Assembly (NCBI RefSeq): GCF_037023145.1 | Contig: NZ_CP146093.1 | Location: forward strand, 62,001-126,000 | Length of the DNA: 64,000 nt | Source of the DNA: Ralstonia sp. RRA | GTDB taxonomy: Bacteria > Pseudomonadota > Gammaproteobacteria > Burkholderiales > Burkholderiaceae | Direction of reading: 5' to 3' | Shown here: one piece after another, positions 41,994 to 50,652 of the stretch | Position numbering within the stretch: the first letter of the stretch is position 1 | Layout of the letters: the number at the start of each line of letters is the position of its first letter | Notes under the pieces: generated by a model | What the model was told of the DNA's origin: nothing | Databases searched by the model: none | What the model saw: only the letters and a program-made list of their open reading frames with translations | Position numbers and translations under genes: made by a program

Positions 41994-42295
41994 GGAACGT
42001 CTCCAGAAAATGGACGAGAGACGTCCCTGCTGGGACGGCTCCCAGCGGGGAAGAAGATGGAACGACCTGACCGACCAGCGCTAACGAATCGGCGTGCGTA
42101 GGCACACCGCGACGTAGCGAAGTTCGCTCAGGTGTTCAAGGGAAAGACCGGCCGCAGAATGCGAACGATAGGCCGACACGTGCAGTGTCGGAGATGAAAC
42201 CGGACCCTACAGCTGTGGGGGAAACAAGATGTAGGCCGCCCAGATGGCGGTCAAAATCGATGCGTCGTAGACGCGGCAAACCGTTTCAGAATATC
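41994..42295 (-). promoter_or_regulatory. Leader with -10, H1 (copy 8) and H2, about 300 nt without a gene
   Basis: A -10-like TATTCT ends 13 nt before H1 (42257-42274; GCGTC-TAC-GACGC-ATCGA), followed by a small stem (CCGCC/GGCGG). H2 is 42024-42050 (CCCCGCTGGGA, loop GCCG, TCCCAGCAGGG) just before the ribosome site. Between them about 200 nt hold other short stems and no convincing gene. Confidence 0.7.
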
Positions 42296-42344
42296 GCAGT
42301 TGCTCTGCATTTTCCAGCAGCTGCGCGCACGCGCGCCCAGCCCG

Positions 42345-42833
42345 CTACCACCTTCCTGGCATCGGCCGCGTCATTGCAGCGCTCCGCAAGCGATTGACGA
42401 CGGCCCAGCGATAGTGGTCCTTCTCCTCTGGTTCTTGCATCCCTGAGAAGTCTGGCATCAACCCCGCCAGCAGGCCCGGTGCGTCCTCACGAAGCACGCC
42501 GTCAGCGATGAGCTTGTTGCGTAGTAGCTTGGAGACGCTCCAGCCAATCTCCTTGAACGCCACATAGTCCCAACGAGCTGGAATGAGGTCCTCGCTGAAC
42601 CACGCTTCGCCGCCGTGCCCAACAACCCCCACCACAGTGTGGTGTATGCCTTGCGAATCCGAATGCACGCGCGCCTCGAACCGCAGCACATGCGGCTCCG
42701 GGAACCAGAAGACGCGATCCAGCATGCGCGCGAAGGCCTGCGCCTCAATGCTGGCCAGTGCCTGGTCTTCAGCCTCCCCAAACTGGGAGCAGGGTTCGGC
42801 CTTTGGGCGGCCGCCTATTTCAACTTCTCGCAT
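42345..42833 (-). CDS. Unknown 162-aa protein
   Basis: Starts at ATG 42833 with no clear ribosome site, so the N-terminus may be shorter. The product (MREVEIGGRPKAEPCSQFGE) is soluble, with an aromatic stretch RVFWFPEPHVLRFEARVHSD and WDYVAFKEIGWSVSKLLRN. No family was recognised. It is divergent from the plus-strand block that begins at 43006. Confidence 0.55.
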   Translation of the reverse strand: MREVEIGGRPKAEPCSQFGEAEDQALASIEAQAFARMLDRVFWFPEPHVLRFEARVHSDSQGIHHTVVGVVGHGGEAWFSEDLIPARWDYVAFKEIGWSVSKLLRNKLIADGVLREDAPGLLAGLMPDFSGMQEPEEKDHYRWAVVNRLRSAAMTRPMPGRW

Positions 42834-43005
42834 GTCGTGTGCTGTGGTGTGGGAATGCGGCGAAAGCCCACGCGAATATCGAGCTTTTGCTTGATTCGAT
42901 CGTCGTTGCCCGCCCCAAAATCGTACCGGCCAGTTCGCTCAACCGGCGCCATTGACTTCGCAGCCATGCCGGTAACTTGGAACCATATCCCGATGGTTTT
43001 CCGAC

Positions 43006-43440
43006 ATGCGCTTCACACGTTATCTCCGTTACTACCCGATCGATTTTACCTCGCGCCGCGAGGCCGCTTTCGCTCGCAAGCAGGCCCGCGAGCGTGCGCG
43101 CTATCCCCTGTTTCCCGAGCACATAGCCGAGTCACAACGCACCGTCGCTGACGAAATCGCCCTGCGCCAGCGTCGTTCCGACAGTCTGGAGCTGCGTATG
43201 CGCGCGCTCCAGGCCAAACACTGGCGCAAAGGTCGCAGCATGTACTTCGCCCAACCGGCGGCCGTTCGTGCCCACATCCAGGAAGCGTGGCGAGCATGGC
43301 GTGGCCCCACCACTCCCAACAACTTCATCTATGTAGTTGAGCAGCAAACCGGCGAGGGCGAGCGCCGCCGTGCGGCGATCCGGGAGAGGGATGCGGCGTT
43401 TCGCGCGTCTCTCGTTGACACACAACTGACCCTCGCCTGA
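43006..43440 (+). CDS. Unknown basic 144-aa protein
   Basis: ATG 43006 with a weak ribosome site. The product is Arg-rich and helical (RREAAFARKQARERARYPLF; RRSDSLELRMRALQAKHWRK). It lies 1 bp ahead of the helicase gene, so the two are probably translated together. No family was recognised; nucleic-acid contact is a guess from charge. Confidence 0.55.
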   Translation: MRFTRYLRYYPIDFTSRREAAFARKQARERARYPLFPEHIAESQRTVADEIALRQRRSDSLELRMRALQAKHWRKGRSMYFAQPAAVRAHIQEAWRAWRGPTTPNNFIYVVEQQTGEGERRRAAIRERDAAFRASLVDTQLTLA

Positions 43441-43441
43441 C

Positions 43442-44902
43442 ATGCAGCCTACCGAAGAGCAAACCGCTGTCGTTGATGCGTCCTTGGATGGCGAACCGTT
43501 GAAGGTTGACGCTCGTGCGGGCGCCGGCAAGACCTCCACCCTAGGCCTCGTCTCGACCGCCAAAGGGCGGGCTCGTGGTGTCTATTTGGCCTTCAATCGC
43601 CTCATTGCGGAGGAGGCCAAGCGCAAGTTCCCTTTGTCCGTGCGGTGCGGAACGGTCAACTCCCAGGCATACAGATCCGTATCGGCCGACATCACCCGGA
43701 AGCTCCGTAATCCGTTGGAGCCCAACTACCTCCTCGCAGAGCGATTCGGCCTACAGCCTATCAAGGTCCCGACAACGATCGGGAAGAACCTTGAACTGAC
43801 CTCCGCCAAGCTTGGCCGGATGGTGCGAGACGGCTTGGCCAGGTTCTGTGGCTCTGCCAAGCCGACGCCGCTCGATTGGCACATCCCGGTCGATCCGCTG
43901 ATCACCGAGCAAGCGGCTGAAGCGCTACGCCATGCGCTGCTGCCTTCGGTCGTCAAGCTCTGGGAGGAATCACAAAACCCCCAATCCCCGGGCGCTATCT
44001 CCCACGACGTGTACGTCAAGCTGTGGCAGTTGAGCCGGCCGACCATCCCTGCCGACTACATCCTATTCGATGAGTCGCAAGACGCAAACGGCCTGATGCT
44101 TTCGGTGCTTCGACGCCAATCGGCCCAGGTGATCTATGTCGGCGACCCGTACCAACAGATCTACGAGTGGCGCGGTGCCGTCAACGCGATGGACCACATC
44201 AAGGCGCAGAAGCGTGCGCTGACGCTGTCCTTCCGCTTTGGCGAGCCGATCGCTGCGCTGGCGACCCGCATCCTGCGCACGATGGACGAGGAAGTGCCCG
44301 TCAGGGGCCAGGCCAGCATTGCATCGCGTATCCACAAGGACATCTCGCCGAGCGAGCTGAAGGTCAACGCCGTGCTTTGCCGCAAGAATGCAACGGTGCT
44401 GTCCTATGTCGCCGATGGTCTCCAACGCGGCGAAAAGGTCGCGATCCGCGCCAATATCCGCGACATCATGGCCTTCCTGGACGGCGCCGAACGGCTGATG
44501 TGCGGCCAGCGGACCGACTATCCGACCGCGCTATCCCTGTTCGCCAACTGGTCGGAGGTGCAGGACTACGCCGACTCGTTTGCCGGGCGAGACCTGAAGC
44601 CGTTCGTCAAGCTGATCGACGATGAAGGCATCCCCTACGTCCGCCAGCTGCTTAGCACTGTCAGCCCAGAGTCCGAAGCCGATTACGTGGTCTCGACCAT
44701 CCATCAGGTCAAGGGCCTTGAGTACGACTCGGTCCGCATTGCCGGCGACTTCAGGTTCAAGACGGACGACGACGGCAAGTACACGATGGACACGGAAGAG
44801 AAGCGCCTCCTCTATGTCGCACTCACGCGCGCCAAGCGCAACCTGGACATCACTGCCATCCAAGTTGACATGCACAGAATGTTCCGGGATGCCGGGGTGT
44901 AA
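43442..44902 (+). CDS. UvrD/Rep-like superfamily 1 helicase
   Basis: 486 aa. Helicase motifs run in order: ARAGAGKTST (I, about 25-34), LFDESQDANG (II, about 208), VGDPYQQIYEWRGAV (III, about 238), LSFRFGEP (IV), TIHQVKGLEYDSV (V, about 420) and LLYVALTRAKRNL (VI, about 460). Known: such enzymes move 3'-5' on single-stranded DNA in repair or replication. It is shorter than UvrD (720 aa), as in phage and plasmid forms. It leads into the DUF1173 gene 11 bp downstream. Confidence 0.88.
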   Translation: MQPTEEQTAVVDASLDGEPLKVDARAGAGKTSTLGLVSTAKGRARGVYLAFNRLIAEEAKRKFPLSVRCGTVNSQAYRSVSADITRKLRNPLEPNYLLAERFGLQPIKVPTTIGKNLELTSAKLGRMVRDGLARFCGSAKPTPLDWHIPVDPLITEQAAEALRHALLPSVVKLWEESQNPQSPGAISHDVYVKLWQLSRPTIPADYILFDESQDANGLMLSVLRRQSAQVIYVGDPYQQIYEWRGAVNAMDHIKAQKRALTLSFRFGEPIAALATRILRTMDEEVPVRGQASIASRIHKDISPSELKVNAVLCRKNATVLSYVADGLQRGEKVAIRANIRDIMAFLDGAERLMCGQRTDYPTALSLFANWSEVQDYADSFAGRDLKPFVKLIDDEGIPYVRQLLSTVSPESEADYVVSTIHQVKGLEYDSVRIAGDFRFKTDDDGKYTMDTEEKRLLYVALTRAKRNLDITAIQVDMHRMFRDAGV

Positions 44903-44913
44903 AGGGGCACACC

Positions 44914-46134
44914 ATGATCAAGATCCGGATCGGCCCGTCCGACTTCGACCTTGCTGAGGTGCTGGAGAACCCGGGCCGCTACACAACCCAGCTCGAGCGC
45001 GCCAAGCGAATTCAAGGGTTCGCCGAGTGCGGCTGCACAGAGCATGCCCCTCGGCCGAAGCTCGTCATCCGGCGCCTCCGGTCGGCGTTCATCCTGGCGC
45101 GCTGGCCAGATGCCAACTACAAGCATCGTCAGGGGTGCCCGTTTCAGGAACGCAAAGGCCACGCCACGGCGACGGCAAGAACCAAGGGCCCATTCCAAAC
45201 CCGGAACGGCAAGCACCTCATTCAGCTTGATCTGTCCTTGGAGGTTACACAGCCCGGCACCGGCCAGCCTGGCCCGCGATCACCCCAGGCCTCCAGTGCG
45301 CCGCGAGCGCATCGCCGATCGGCACCTCTCCTCGCATTTCTCGAATACGCCTGGGAGGCGGCTGGATTGCACGCGTGGGCCGATCAGGGATACCGCGGTT
45401 GGAATGCATGCTGGTCCATGCTCAGTGCCGAGTTCGCCGACGCGAAAATCAACGGCCGCCCGGCAGCCGATGTGCTGCACATCATGCGCAGGTGGGACCC
45501 GGAACATAAGGCCGAGATCCTTGCCGAGTTCGATGCATTCGTCGCGCGGCTGACCACTGCTGGCACCACGACGCACCGGGGGCTGATCATCGGCGAGGTC
45601 GGCGAGTTCAAACCGAGCGCTCACGGCGGCATGCTGGTGCTGCGCCAAAGCCACCAGCGGTATTTCATGTCCAATGCGCTGTTTCAGAAGGTCTCACGCT
45701 CCTACGCGACTGCGCTGGCCGGTCTCGGCCGCAAGGATTTGCGGAGCGTGGCGGTCCTGGCCGTCGAGAAGACCGCCAATGGCTACTTGCACGTCGCCGA
45801 CATGGCAGCCATGTTGACCAACTCGTCCTTCCTGCCATGCGACTCGTCGCACGAGGCAGTCATGGCCGACCACCTGATTCGCCTGCAGCGCAGGTTCGAG
45901 AAGCCACTGCGCCATGTGGGCGCCGCCGCAGTCCACCCGGACTTCGAGTTAAAGGATGTCGACCAGCGCACCGTTATCGAAGTGCTCGGCATGACCGGCA
46001 ACCGCGAGTACGACCGGCGGATGCAGGAAAAGCGCGAGTACTACGCGACCAACGGTATCCGGTTGGTCGAATGGAACCCGAACAAACACCCCGTAGCGGA
46101 CACCCGCCTCCCGCCGACACATCGAGACCGGTGA
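44914..46134 (+). CDS. DUF1173 family protein with a nuclease-like C-terminus
   Basis: 406 aa; AAGGGGC precedes ATG 44914. The N-terminal cysteine region (AECGCTEHAPRPKLVIRRL; ARWPDANYKHRQGCPF) matches DUF1173, found on conjugative plasmids and islands. Near the C-terminus, DFELKDVDQRTVIEVLGMTG gives an Asp...Glu-x-leucine pattern followed by NREYDRRMQEKREYY, as in restriction-endonuclease-like folds. A DNA-cutting or transfer role is inferred, not shown. Coupled to the helicase upstream and, via TGATG, to the frame downstream. Confidence 0.7.
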   Translation: MIKIRIGPSDFDLAEVLENPGRYTTQLERAKRIQGFAECGCTEHAPRPKLVIRRLRSAFILARWPDANYKHRQGCPFQERKGHATATARTKGPFQTRNGKHLIQLDLSLEVTQPGTGQPGPRSPQASSAPRAHRRSAPLLAFLEYAWEAAGLHAWADQGYRGWNACWSMLSAEFADAKINGRPAADVLHIMRRWDPEHKAEILAEFDAFVARLTTAGTTTHRGLIIGEVGEFKPSAHGGMLVLRQSHQRYFMSNALFQKVSRSYATALAGLGRKDLRSVAVLAVEKTANGYLHVADMAAMLTNSSFLPCDSSHEAVMADHLIRLQRRFEKPLRHVGAAAVHPDFELKDVDQRTVIEVLGMTGNREYDRRMQEKREYYATNGIRLVEWNPNKHPVADTRLPPTHRDR

Positions 46135-46247
46135 TGAAGACTCCACTGAACCGCTCTGCCGATGGCGCACGCATGCAACCAGGCGCCCCGCTCAGCTCAC
46201 TCAAGTCGCCGGCGATGACCGGTAACATCGTCAACAAGGAACCCCCC

Positions 46248-47501
46248 ATGCAAGACACGCAATGCTTGGCAATTCGTGATTGGCTGTTTGACCAGCATGA
46301 CAGGGTGACCGGCACCGCACGCCTGTTCCGTTACGTGGCCGTTGTTCCGAACGACAGCGATGTCAAAAGCGCGACGGTCCACTATGCATTGGCGCGCCCG
46401 GTTCCGATTACCGGCACGTTCGCTGCCGAGCCCGACGACATCGTGCGCGAGCTGCTGGCCCAATCGCCTTTCCGGTCCGCCGAATTGCACCTTGCAGAGC
46501 ACGACGTGCTCAAGGACAGCTGGCCGGTCAAGTGGGGCCTGACTGCCAAGGACAGCCTCTCGAACTGGCCGGTGCTGGTGCTGAGCGAGCGGGACGACAA
46601 GAGCGTGTACGGGGTCGTCATGCGCTCGCCCAACCTCGAAAGCAATGCTCTTCGTTTTGCGTCGCTCTATTGCGACCCGGAAGAGGTAGGGCTGATCCTG
46701 GATCTCTTGATGCTCATGCAGCCCGACGATGCGTTCCTGGGCTGGTTCAAGGAGTCAGAGATTGCGGCAAGCGACCTCGAACAGGCGCTCGCGGCCACTC
46801 CGCAAACGGATGCAGGCCAAAAATTCGTTTTGCTGTATCGCACGGACGAATGGCTGTCCGGCATCTGGAATGCAGATCGGCCCATCGTCGAGCGCATCAA
46901 CCTGACGAGCCTGGCTGATTTCCACGGCATTCCGGTCTCACTGGCCAAGAAGCGCCGGCGCGCTGACCTCGAGCAGGCCTGCGACAACCAGACGGTCACG
47001 GGTGACTATGACGCACTGGTGAAGGCACTCACAGCCGCCGGCGGCGAGATGCCCAGTCGTGGCAGCGACTACGAGGCTGACCCGGCCGTGCGCGTTCTAT
47101 GCGATTGGTGGAACGGCGCGGCACCCGACGGCATGCGCCACGCCGGCGCGCTTCGCATCTACGTCTGGTCCGACGAGCGGCGCGTTTTCCTCCCAGGCGA
47201 TCCCGAGGAGCCGGGCCTGCCGGCCGATGTGCTGGCGACTCAACCCACCTATGCACTGTTTCAGGAGCCCGGCAAACCCACCGTGGCAGTCGTCTTTTTG
47301 CGTGGGCGCGAGCACAACGTGGCGCTGCCCAACGGGTCGACCCAGATCCAGTTTGCCAACGGCAATCCCTGCTACGTAATTGCGCTTCCGATATCCGTGG
47401 CCAATGAGGCCTTCTACTCGGCTCAGGGGTTGCGCGCGGTGCGCCGCTTCATGGTGACACGCGTGCCAGCGCTGGCCGCCGGCGACCTGCAGGTGGCCTG
47501 A
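46248..47501 (+). CDS. Unknown 417-aa protein
   Basis: ATG 46248 follows AAGGA and is preferred. The same frame could start at ATG 46134, overlapping the DUF1173 stop, which would add 38 polar residues. The product (MQDTQCLAIRDWLFDQHDRV) is soluble alpha/beta with no signal, membrane segment or motif that I recognise. It lies between the DUF1173 gene and a coiled-coil gene in the plus-strand block. Confidence 0.65.
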   Translation: MQDTQCLAIRDWLFDQHDRVTGTARLFRYVAVVPNDSDVKSATVHYALARPVPITGTFAAEPDDIVRELLAQSPFRSAELHLAEHDVLKDSWPVKWGLTAKDSLSNWPVLVLSERDDKSVYGVVMRSPNLESNALRFASLYCDPEEVGLILDLLMLMQPDDAFLGWFKESEIAASDLEQALAATPQTDAGQKFVLLYRTDEWLSGIWNADRPIVERINLTSLADFHGIPVSLAKKRRRADLEQACDNQTVTGDYDALVKALTAAGGEMPSRGSDYEADPAVRVLCDWWNGAAPDGMRHAGALRIYVWSDERRVFLPGDPEEPGLPADVLATQPTYALFQEPGKPTVAVVFLRGREHNVALPNGSTQIQFANGNPCYVIALPISVANEAFYSAQGLRAVRRFMVTRVPALAAGDLQVA

Positions 47502-47540
47502 ACGACTGACTCCCGGGCGTACACGACATCGGAGGATGGA

Positions 47541-48311
47541 ATGGCAGAGCAATTGATCGACGCAGCGCAAAGCACGCTGGCCAAGGCGCTGTCGGCACTG
47601 AGCCGTCGTGCCGACCGGGTGCACTCACAGCTCTGTGCTGCGCAGCGTATTCGCACGGCCTATCTCGCCGCGCAGGTCGGCATATTGGTGCCGGCCGTCT
47701 CTCGGTCGGTTGTTCGTTCGCTTCAGGTCAGGCTCCCCGCATTCATGACCTCCGACGTCATCGCGGAATTCCACCGCGGGCGCAAATTCCTTGCGGTGTT
47801 TCCCCGCAAGCAAACCCGTGAGTCGCTGTCGATCCTCCAATACGCGCTTACGGCGTATCTCAGTCAGATCCGCTACCAGGAATTGAAGGAATTCGACGCT
47901 GAAATTGCCCACCTGCGGGCCTACCTCACTGACTTGGAACGCGCACGTGAGCAAGCGTCAGACCTTCTGCGGGTGCTCCAGGTGGTGCAGGATCGCGCCG
48001 CACCGGTTCCCTCCGAAGCGCAGCCGCTACTGGCTCGGATGGCTGGCGCTGGGGATCGACATTGCCGGCGCTCGAACGCCGGCACCGACGGTCGGCGCCG
48101 CGCGGCCAGTGCATTGGATGATCAAGACACGAACCTATGCGCGTTCGTGTTGGCAGAACTTCCCTCTCGTTTGGGGGAGCTTCTGACGCGCGACAAATCG
48201 GCGGCCTTCGACGCGTCGACCGAACGCCCTCGCGCTGGGCCGACCACTGGCTCGCCACGTTTGCCTGTTCCGGCACTCGACACGCTTGACGCGCAACTCG
48301 CGACGGCATGA
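47541..48311 (+). CDS. Unknown 256-aa protein with coiled coil
   Basis: GGAGGATGGA precedes ATG 47541. An N-terminal helical region is followed by LQYALTAYLSQIRYQELKEF and a heptad-like stretch AHLRAYLTDLERAREQASDL. The C-terminal third is Arg/Pro-rich and low in order. No family was recognised. Confidence 0.6.
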   Translation: MAEQLIDAAQSTLAKALSALSRRADRVHSQLCAAQRIRTAYLAAQVGILVPAVSRSVVRSLQVRLPAFMTSDVIAEFHRGRKFLAVFPRKQTRESLSILQYALTAYLSQIRYQELKEFDAEIAHLRAYLTDLERAREQASDLLRVLQVVQDRAAPVPSEAQPLLARMAGAGDRHCRRSNAGTDGRRRAASALDDQDTNLCAFVLAELPSRLGELLTRDKSAAFDASTERPRAGPTTGSPRLPVPALDTLDAQLATA

Positions 48312-48412
48312 CCACCGAGCGGCTGGTGCCATCCCTTGACTTTGTACTGGGCTGGCTACGCTGATCTGAATCCATTGCCACCCGAGGCCAGCCGCCTCGC
48401 ACACAATTGACG

Positions 48413-50320
48413 ATGAACACCTCCGCATCCTCCAGCCCTGCAGTCGCATGCGGTCCCGATGGCCGCGCCCGCGCGAACGCCACGCTCACCATGGCGAAAT
48501 GGATTCTGCTCAGCAGAGACCGCACCCTCGATCATGCTTGCGTCGAATGCGTGCCAGATGGCGCACTCGTTGTGCCAGGCTTTCGTTGCGGCTACCACTC
48601 CGCGCTGAATGCGGTGACCGCCGTAGATGATGCTGACCGACAGGAACCAGCGTACGCGCCGGTGCAAGCGGTGGTCGACCAGTTTGTGTCCGGATACCAG
48701 CTACACGGCACGCTGGGGTCCCATGTCCCGACTCCACGGGAACGCGGGCTGATTGCCAACGCAATCGCTGGCCTGCTCGCCGACACGGTCTTCCTTCGAG
48801 AGTTCGACAAATGGCGGCGTGCCGACGCCCCGCAAGCCAGCATGCCACCCGCGGCAGCAGTTCCCGCGGACTGTGCCGGTGCCGGTGAACCCTCCACCCT
48901 TCGCAACATGTTGGCCGCCATCAGGGTCGTCGGCCAGATTGACGGCCACGATGTGATACGTCGCCTGTCCATGCTGGACCTTGTGGACCGCGAGAGGCGC
49001 GCAGCCGAGGAAGAGGCGCCAGCTGGCGCCATCGCCTTGTCCGATGCGCATGCGAAAGGCGTCATGGACGCGCTGCGCGGCGTTCACGAGCTGTTTGTCC
49101 ATGAGGACGGTTGCGGTGCCTTGCCTCCTGACAGCCCATTTCAGAATGGGGACCAGCCGTTCGGCCGGACCTCAAGAAAACCACAGCGAACAAGCGCAAT
49201 GCTGAGCGAAAAACATCACAACCCGCATAGGAGCGGCACGGAAGCCTATCTTGCAACCGAGCACCACAACGAAGGCTGGAACGGAGCATTGGCCGCCGTC
49301 CGCAAAGTCCTGGGCAGTAGTCTGGCGGCGGCGATCCACTACCCGGGCTGCTGGGACACAGCGGCATATCCGACGATCGAAAGCGCACTGGCCGAGATGG
49401 GCGAGGAGTTTCAGTGCACGAACGATGATTGCCCCCACCACTCCGACCTACAGCAGGGCGAGCCGAGGGCGTTCGACGTGGCTGTGAGCGGATACAAAGT
49501 ATTGCTGGTACGCACGCGCAGTGAAGCAGACGACACCGCGAAGCATTTCCGAGGCCGTGGCTGTGAAGTCGAGGTGTACCCCTTGTACGGTGGCCAGCGG
49601 TTCCATACCTTGAAGGCCACCGACTTCTACGAGCTTGATCCGGACCGCAACGGCGAGCCCGGTACCGAGCCGGCACGCAACGTCACGCACCTAATGCCGG
49701 AGCCGTGGCCACCGGCGTTGAGTGGCGCCCCTGTCGTTCCGGCGACGCTGGAGGTTGACAATGCCGCGCTGGCTGCCGAGATCGACTGGTGTCTCGACGA
49801 AGGCCATTGCGGACCCCGCACCCGCGCTGTGCTGCAGCGAATCCGCGATCATCAAACTGCGGGCATTACACCGGCGCGGCGCCCCATGCTGCTCATCACC
49901 CTCCGCCAGGCCGAGAGCCTGCAGCAGTTCTTCGGTGGTCACGACGCAGAGGTCGCCGTTGTGCCCTACAAGGACGGACTGCTCGCCTGGGACGTCGAGT
50001 GCCCCGGCGAGGGCTCTCAGTGGCTGGGGCCAACGGCGGTGGATGACGAGCTGGCCGACAAGGGCCGGCCGGACACGTCACGGCCCGCGATCTGGAAAAC
50101 GACGCATCCCGCTGTGTGCGTGCCCATCACCGACAGCAAGGCGATCGCCGACGACTGGAAGGAGCATGGCTACGACGTGGTCGAGTTCTACCCAGGACCC
50201 CAGGAGCTGCGATTGTGCGCTGACGGAGTCGGCACGGCCAACGCTGACGCCGATGGCCACACAGTTTTGCGCGATACGCCCGGTGCTGCGTCGATTGACG
50301 CAGACGAGGGCCCACGCTGA
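48413..50320 (+). CDS. Unknown 635-aa protein with two related internal segments
   Basis: ATG 48413 has no clear ribosome site; ATG 48491 (MAKWILLSRDRTLDHACVEC) is an alternative start. Features include a Cys/His cluster FQCTNDDCPHHSD. Two segments of similar plan, LLVRTRSEADDTAKHFRGRG and LLITLRQAESLQQFFGGHDA, are each followed by a VEVYP or VAVVP strand, suggesting an internal duplication, perhaps with a third copy near ADDWKEHGYDVVEFYPG. No family was recognised. Its stop overlaps the next start. Confidence 0.6.
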   Translation: MNTSASSSPAVACGPDGRARANATLTMAKWILLSRDRTLDHACVECVPDGALVVPGFRCGYHSALNAVTAVDDADRQEPAYAPVQAVVDQFVSGYQLHGTLGSHVPTPRERGLIANAIAGLLADTVFLREFDKWRRADAPQASMPPAAAVPADCAGAGEPSTLRNMLAAIRVVGQIDGHDVIRRLSMLDLVDRERRAAEEEAPAGAIALSDAHAKGVMDALRGVHELFVHEDGCGALPPDSPFQNGDQPFGRTSRKPQRTSAMLSEKHHNPHRSGTEAYLATEHHNEGWNGALAAVRKVLGSSLAAAIHYPGCWDTAAYPTIESALAEMGEEFQCTNDDCPHHSDLQQGEPRAFDVAVSGYKVLLVRTRSEADDTAKHFRGRGCEVEVYPLYGGQRFHTLKATDFYELDPDRNGEPGTEPARNVTHLMPEPWPPALSGAPVVPATLEVDNAALAAEIDWCLDEGHCGPRTRAVLQRIRDHQTAGITPARRPMLLITLRQAESLQQFFGGHDAEVAVVPYKDGLLAWDVECPGEGSQWLGPTAVDDELADKGRPDTSRPAIWKTTHPAVCVPITDSKAIADDWKEHGYDVVEFYPGPQELRLCADGVGTANADADGHTVLRDTPGAASIDADEGPR

Positions 50321-50652
50321 TGTGGGGGTTCCATATACACCTGGACATCGAGGGCTTCGTGCGGAGCAGCACGTACCCGGACGACTACATTGGCCTCTTC
50401 CGTGATGCCACCGGGCGCTCGCTCACGCCAGCCGAGGCGCGCACCAAGCTGACGATCGACAAGGCAAGGGGCCACAAGGTACTCCCGATGAGCAAGGAAT
50501 GCGGCGCCGCGCTGTGCCCACACGCAACCGATGGTTGCTCCGGCTTCGACTATTCGGGCGGTGGGTGTCCAGGCTACCAACGAGGCAATGGCAAGGCCGC
50601 TCCACACAGCACAGCAACGACGACGGAGGTCAACGATGCAGCAGACGAATGA
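50320..50652 (+). CDS. Unknown 110-aa protein with cysteine cluster
   Basis: ATG 50320 overlaps the previous stop (TGATG). The product (MWGFHIHLDIEGFVRSSTYP) has a C-terminal cluster CGAALCPHATDGC...CPG that may hold zinc. It overlaps the next gene's start by 17 bp. No family was recognised. Confidence 0.55.
   Translation: MWGFHIHLDIEGFVRSSTYPDDYIGLFRDATGRSLTPAEARTKLTIDKARGHKVLPMSKECGAALCPHATDGCSGFDYSGGGCPGYQRGNGKAAPHSTATTTEVNDAADE

Noticed and set aside
11799..42274. Eight H1 repeats as ParB binding (parS) sites
   Set aside because: They are spread over 30 kb, always in the same orientation, at a fixed distance from -10 hexamers, and show stem compensation; parS sites are usually clustered near parB and symmetric. 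Not fully excluded.
11799..42274. H1 repeats as a CRISPR or integron array
   Set aside because: Spacing is kilobases and irregular, with genes in between; no spacers or attC-type sites.
42615..43151. 178-codon plus-strand frame opposite the 162-aa gene
   Set aside because: Arg/Pro/Ser shadow composition; the minus-strand product looks more protein-like.
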